From: a virus
Length of the DNA stretch: 51,195 nt
Virus record (IMG/VR): IMGVR_UViG_3300030099_000549
Location: 1 to 51,195 of that record
Strand: one strand, 5' to 3'
Made by a program: the position numbers and the translations under genes. The first letter of the stretch is position 1. Every line of letters begins with the position of its first letter. The notes beneath the pieces are model-generated. The model was given only the letters and a program-made list of their open reading frames with translations. It was not told the origin of the DNA and ran no database searches. Below, in pieces: positions 48,829-51,195 of this stretch.

Positions 48829-48857
48829 TTGACAAACAAACATAAATGTGGTATAAT
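48829..48857 (+). promoter_or_regulatory. Consensus sigma70 promoter before the tip-protein genes
   Basis: TTGACA (48829-48834), 17 bp, TATAAT (48852-48857): both hexamers perfect. It lies between the stop of the tail fibre gene and the small gene at 48884, whose AGGAG is present about 12 bases after the expected transcription start. It gives the fibre-tip gene set its own expression. Confidence 0.88.
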
Positions 48858-48883
48858 TAAGTAACTCGTATTCAGGAGAAATC

Positions 48884-49210
48884 ATGGCACAGGATTTTGA
48901 AAGAAACATTGCAAGGAATGTAGGCACATCCGCAGTAACCATGCGTACAGCCAATTCTGATGATGCTCTTATAGGTATCAACATTGCTAATGTTACAACT
49001 TCTCAAATCAACATGGATGTGTTTATTAACGATGGGTCTAATGACTATTACATTGTTAAGGATGCACCTATACCTGTAGGGTCAGCCTTGCAGGTGCTTG
49101 ATGGTGGGGCAAAGGTTGTAATGCAAAACAATGATGTACTAAAGGTACAGTCCGATACCGCAAGCAGCGCAGATGTTTGGGTCTCTGTAGTTGACACCAT
49201 CAGTTCATAA
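48884..49210 (+). CDS. Small beta-sandwich late protein, 108 aa
   Basis: MAQDFERNIARNVGTSAVTM, then ALIGINIANVTTSQINMDVF, NDYYIVKDAPIPVGSALQVL and NDVLKVQSDTASSADVWVSV. This strand order ('-IGI-IANVT---I--DVFI--GS-DYYIVKDAPIP-GS-L-V-DGG---V---ND-L-V-S') is the same as in many small marine phage tail proteins and similar in layout to the protein at 32210. CAGGAGAAATC precedes the ATG. Probably a tail or fibre accessory. Confidence 0.8.
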   Translation: MAQDFERNIARNVGTSAVTMRTANSDDALIGINIANVTTSQINMDVFINDGSNDYYIVKDAPIPVGSALQVLDGGAKVVMQNNDVLKVQSDTASSADVWVSVVDTISS

Positions 49211-49220
49211 GGAATAGCCC

Positions 49221-49670
49221 ATGCCCCTCATTGGTAATCCTATCACTGCAAATTTTCAGAGCAGACCTGCTACCCAAGAGTTTAATGGTGACGGGTCTAC
49301 AACCACGTTTACCCTAAATCAGACGGTAACTCAAGAAGATATTATCGTATCTGTAGATGGTGTCGTACAGGAAAGTGTTGATGCGTTCACTGTGCCAGAC
49401 GGTACAACACTCACCTTTACTGCAGCACCATCAAGCGGAACAGGTAACATCTTCGTAATTTACATGGGTGTATCTGCAGCGTCTGTAACACCTGCCGCAG
49501 AAAACAAAGGTACGTTTAAGGCAAGCGGTATCTTTCGTACCAACGCACAATCTCTCGCATCTAACACAACCATTTTAGCAACAGAGAACGCTAACGTAAC
49601 AGGGCCACTTACAGTAGCCAGCGGTGTAACACTCACCGTTGAATCTGGTGGTACATTGGTGACGCTATGA
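49221..49670 (+). CDS. Tail fibre-like protein, 149 aa
   Basis: PLIGNPITANFQSRPATQEF, then NGDGSTTTFTLNQTVTQEDI, IVSVDGVVQESVDAFTVPDG, and TAAPSSGTGNIFVIYMGVSA. The 'F-GDGSTTTFTL---V---DI-VSVDGV-Q----F-V-G--L-F--APS-G--I-V-Y-G' pattern is a beta domain seen in many phage fibres. The end has a second small beta part (LASNTTILATENANVTGPLT). Its stop overlaps the next ATG (4 bases). Confidence 0.82.
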   Translation: MPLIGNPITANFQSRPATQEFNGDGSTTTFTLNQTVTQEDIIVSVDGVVQESVDAFTVPDGTTLTFTAAPSSGTGNIFVIYMGVSAASVTPAAENKGTFKASGIFRTNAQSLASNTTILATENANVTGPLTVASGVTLTVESGGTLVTL

Positions 49671-50053
49671 GTACGTTAAAGGCAGATACAATTCAAAATA
49701 CATCTGGCGGTGCGGCTACGCTGACTAAGCAAGCAGCAGCTAGAATGTTTGCAAACGTAACTAATGTTTCAAATTCAAATTTAATTAAAAGTTCGCTAAA
49801 CGTCAGCACCATGACAGACAATGCTACAGGAAAAGTGGAATTAAATTTTACAAATTCTTTTGCAACAGCGGGAGAATACTGCCTTACTTGTGGTGGCGGT
49901 GCTTCTTTTATGGTTGGAACAGATTTAGGAAACACAGAAGCAGTTGCAAATCATTATCCTGTTGCAAGTGTGGGAATATCTAATGTTAATGATGGTGGCA
50001 CTCTTGAGGATACAAATGCTTTTTCAGCAGCGGCACACGGAGACCTAGCATGA
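49667..50053 (+). CDS. Tail tip/receptor-binding-type protein 1, 128 aa
   Basis: MSTLKADTIQNTSGGAATLT is the short fibre-attachment opening seen in many marine fibre proteins. Then ARMFANVTNVSNSNLIKSSL, NVSTMTDNATGKVELNFTNS and a distal beta part, ending AAAHGDLA. The 'K-SLN-S--TD---G----NFTN' core and GDLA ending recur in the next two genes. A likely host-contact protein of a small multi-gene set. Confidence 0.8.
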   Translation: MSTLKADTIQNTSGGAATLTKQAAARMFANVTNVSNSNLIKSSLNVSTMTDNATGKVELNFTNSFATAGEYCLTCGGGASFMVGTDLGNTEAVANHYPVASVGISNVNDGGTLEDTNAFSAAAHGDLA

Positions 50054-50442
50054 GTACCATTCTTGTAAACACGCTCACTGGCGTAAGCACTGCTGGCTCT
50101 ATTGTTGTGACAGGTGAAGGTAATAGCACAACAACTAATCTTCAGCAGGGGTTGGCAAAACATTTTCATTATTACGACCACGCTAATACCACTGTTAAGA
50201 GTAGTTTAAATCAAAGTAGCATTACTGATGTAAACACAGGTTTTTATGACCCTCAATTAACCAATAATATGGCTTCTGTTAATTACAATATTTTTGCCCA
50301 CGCTACAGCAGAAAGCAACAATGCTAATTTTACTTATTATGGCTATAATCGTGCTACTGGTTCGTATAGAAGATATAATTATGATAATGCCAGTAGAGAT
50401 ATGGAACGGACTGACGGTATGTTGTTTGGAGACCTTGCATAA
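50050..50442 (+). CDS. Tail tip/receptor-binding-type protein 2, 130 aa
   Basis: The opening is shorter (MSTILVNTLTGVSTAGSIVV), then LQQGLAKHFHYYDHANTTVK, SSLNQSSITDVNTGFYDPQL, and a Tyr/Asn-rich distal part (FTYYGYNRATGSYRRYNYDN), ending MLFGDLA. The core aligns with the genes on either side, and the distal part differs completely, as expected for receptor-binding domains under selection. Overlaps both neighbours by four or one bases. Confidence 0.8.
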   Translation: MSTILVNTLTGVSTAGSIVVTGEGNSTTTNLQQGLAKHFHYYDHANTTVKSSLNQSSITDVNTGFYDPQLTNNMASVNYNIFAHATAESNNANFTYYGYNRATGSYRRYNYDNASRDMERTDGMLFGDLA

Positions 50443-50801
50443 TGGCACTAGGAAAGATAAAAGCAGACCAACTAGAACACAGCACCGCAGGGTCGCTTGA
50501 TACGCAGTTTGTAGTTAAGGGTAGTGCGAAGGCATGGTTGCAATACTTACAGGCAACACCTGTAGTAACTGACAGTTTTAATATTAGCAGTGTTGCAGAT
50601 AATTCAACAGGAAATTTTACCGTTAATTATACTAACGCTTTCGACAATTCAGGACACGCAAGAAGTTTAATGGCTAATTCAGGTTTTTACTGTGGAGTTC
50701 AAGATAGAGCAACAGGTAGCACTCAACTTCACAATAGGTCTGATGCTAACTCACTTACTGACACTGGCGCATACGGTGCATTTCATGGAGACCTTGCATA
50801 A
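50442..50801 (+). CDS. Tail tip/receptor-binding-type protein 3, 119 aa
   Basis: MALGKIKADQLEHSTAGSLD, then SAKAWLQYLQATPVVTDSFN, ISSVADNSTGNFTVNYTNAF, and a distal part with GFYCGVQDRATGS, ending FHGDLA. 'DSFN-SSV-DN-TG-FTVNYTN' is a motif I know well from phage fibre ends. Third member of the tandem set; TAATG coupling to the next gene. Confidence 0.82.
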   Translation: MALGKIKADQLEHSTAGSLDTQFVVKGSAKAWLQYLQATPVVTDSFNISSVADNSTGNFTVNYTNAFDNSGHARSLMANSGFYCGVQDRATGSTQLHNRSDANSLTDTGAYGAFHGDLA

Positions 50802-51195
50802 TGGACACACCTAAATTTCAAGGCACACACTTGTGGGATAGACTGTGTTGGGCTAAAGAAAACCTAGAAGCCTATCAGTCAGACTACCGTGTTGTATACG
50901 AAGATAGCATAGACGAGTGTGCTAAAATACTTGTACCAGACCCCAACTGGATGGCTTGTGCATTGCAGGGCGGCATCCTACCGCCTGTGTGGGTTTACCA
51001 TGAATTAGCCAAAGACGAAGCGCAGGAAGACTTTAAGAAACATACTCGTGGCTATCTGTTGCATGAGACACAGCCAATAGATGCTATGACAGAAGAAGAA
51101 GCTATTGAGTACCTGATTATGAAAGACTGTCCCCAGCACGTTTGGCGGGAATGGAATACAGGCAACAAACCCAAGCTGGTTATTTGCCGCAAAGA
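50801..51195 (+). CDS. Protein of unknown function, N-terminal 131 aa (cut by window edge)
   Basis: The ATG overlaps the previous stop. The product reads MDTPKFQGTHLWDRLCWAKE, then YRVVYEDSIDECAKILVPDP, GGILPPVWVYHELAKDEAQE, AMTEEEAIEYLIMKDCPQHV and runs off the end. 'AMTEEEAIEYL-MKD-P--VW' is familiar from marine phage proteins after tail fibre genes. It may be a fibre accessory or chaperone; unproven. Confidence 0.65.
   Translation, partial: MDTPKFQGTHLWDRLCWAKENLEAYQSDYRVVYEDSIDECAKILVPDPNWMACALQGGILPPVWVYHELAKDEAQEDFKKHTRGYLLHETQPIDAMTEEEAIEYLIMKDCPQHVWREWNTGNKPKLVICRK

Overview
The window is about 51 kb of a tailed double-stranded DNA phage genome, densely packed and AT-leaning. I read it as a short-tailed (podovirus-type) marine phage with a probable alphaproteobacterial host. 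The evidence is a T7-like set of proteins (family A DNA polymerase, primase, DnaB-type helicase, endonuclease I, MazG, class II ribonucleotide reductase, adaptor and nozzle-like tail proteins) together with many small basic or acidic proteins of the kind common in ocean virus genomes. The polymerase carries a four-cysteine DnaJ-like zinc module, a feature I know from the SAR116 phage HMO-2011, so an HMO-2011-type relative is my best guess. No T7-type RNA polymerase is visible. The modules instead start at host sigma70-like promoters, three of them with perfect or near-perfect hexamers. A tyrosine integrase suggests a temperate or recently temperate phage. Both ends of the window cut through genes, so neither end is a natural terminus that can be recognised.

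Layout. (1) 1-9474, plus strand: the end of a tail fibre gene, then a run of large late proteins, probably virion or ejected proteins, ending at a terminator shared with the convergent module. (2) 9483-27091, minus strand, read leftwards: the early/DNA metabolism module. It begins with about 15 tiny membrane, zinc-binding or unknown proteins (22.9-27.1 kb), followed by a DUF932 protein, ADP-ribosylglycohydrolase, integrase, primase, helicase, DNA polymerase, a likely ssDNA-binding protein, a PD-(D/E)XK nuclease, endonuclease I, a DUF3310 protein, NrdJ, a T5orf172/GIY-YIG-like protein and MazG. (3) 27092-28540: a 1.4 kb divergent control region without convincing genes. It holds opposing promoters, operator-like dyads and many inverted repeats. 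(4) 28541-35155, plus strand: small lysine-rich proteins, a SET-domain protein, membrane proteins, a probable holin pair and a GH24 lysozyme. (5) 35328-51195, plus strand: terminase small and large subunits, portal, scaffold, major capsid protein, decoration protein, adaptor, nozzle, tail fibre and a tandem set of small fibre/tip proteins.

How it may work together. The early minus transcript supplies deoxynucleotides (NrdJ, MazG), copies DNA (primase/helicase/PolA/SSB-like/nucleases) and remodels the host. The plus modules package DNA, build the virion and lyse the cell. The leads most worth following are: a possible ADP-ribosylation pair (an ART-like segment in a late protein and a DraG-type hydrolase in the early module); a SET methyltransferase embedded among very lysine-rich proteins; a short Met-Gly-Gly motif shared by otherwise unrelated proteins, including one protein made of little else; and a divergent switch region with repeated operators but no recognisable repressor.
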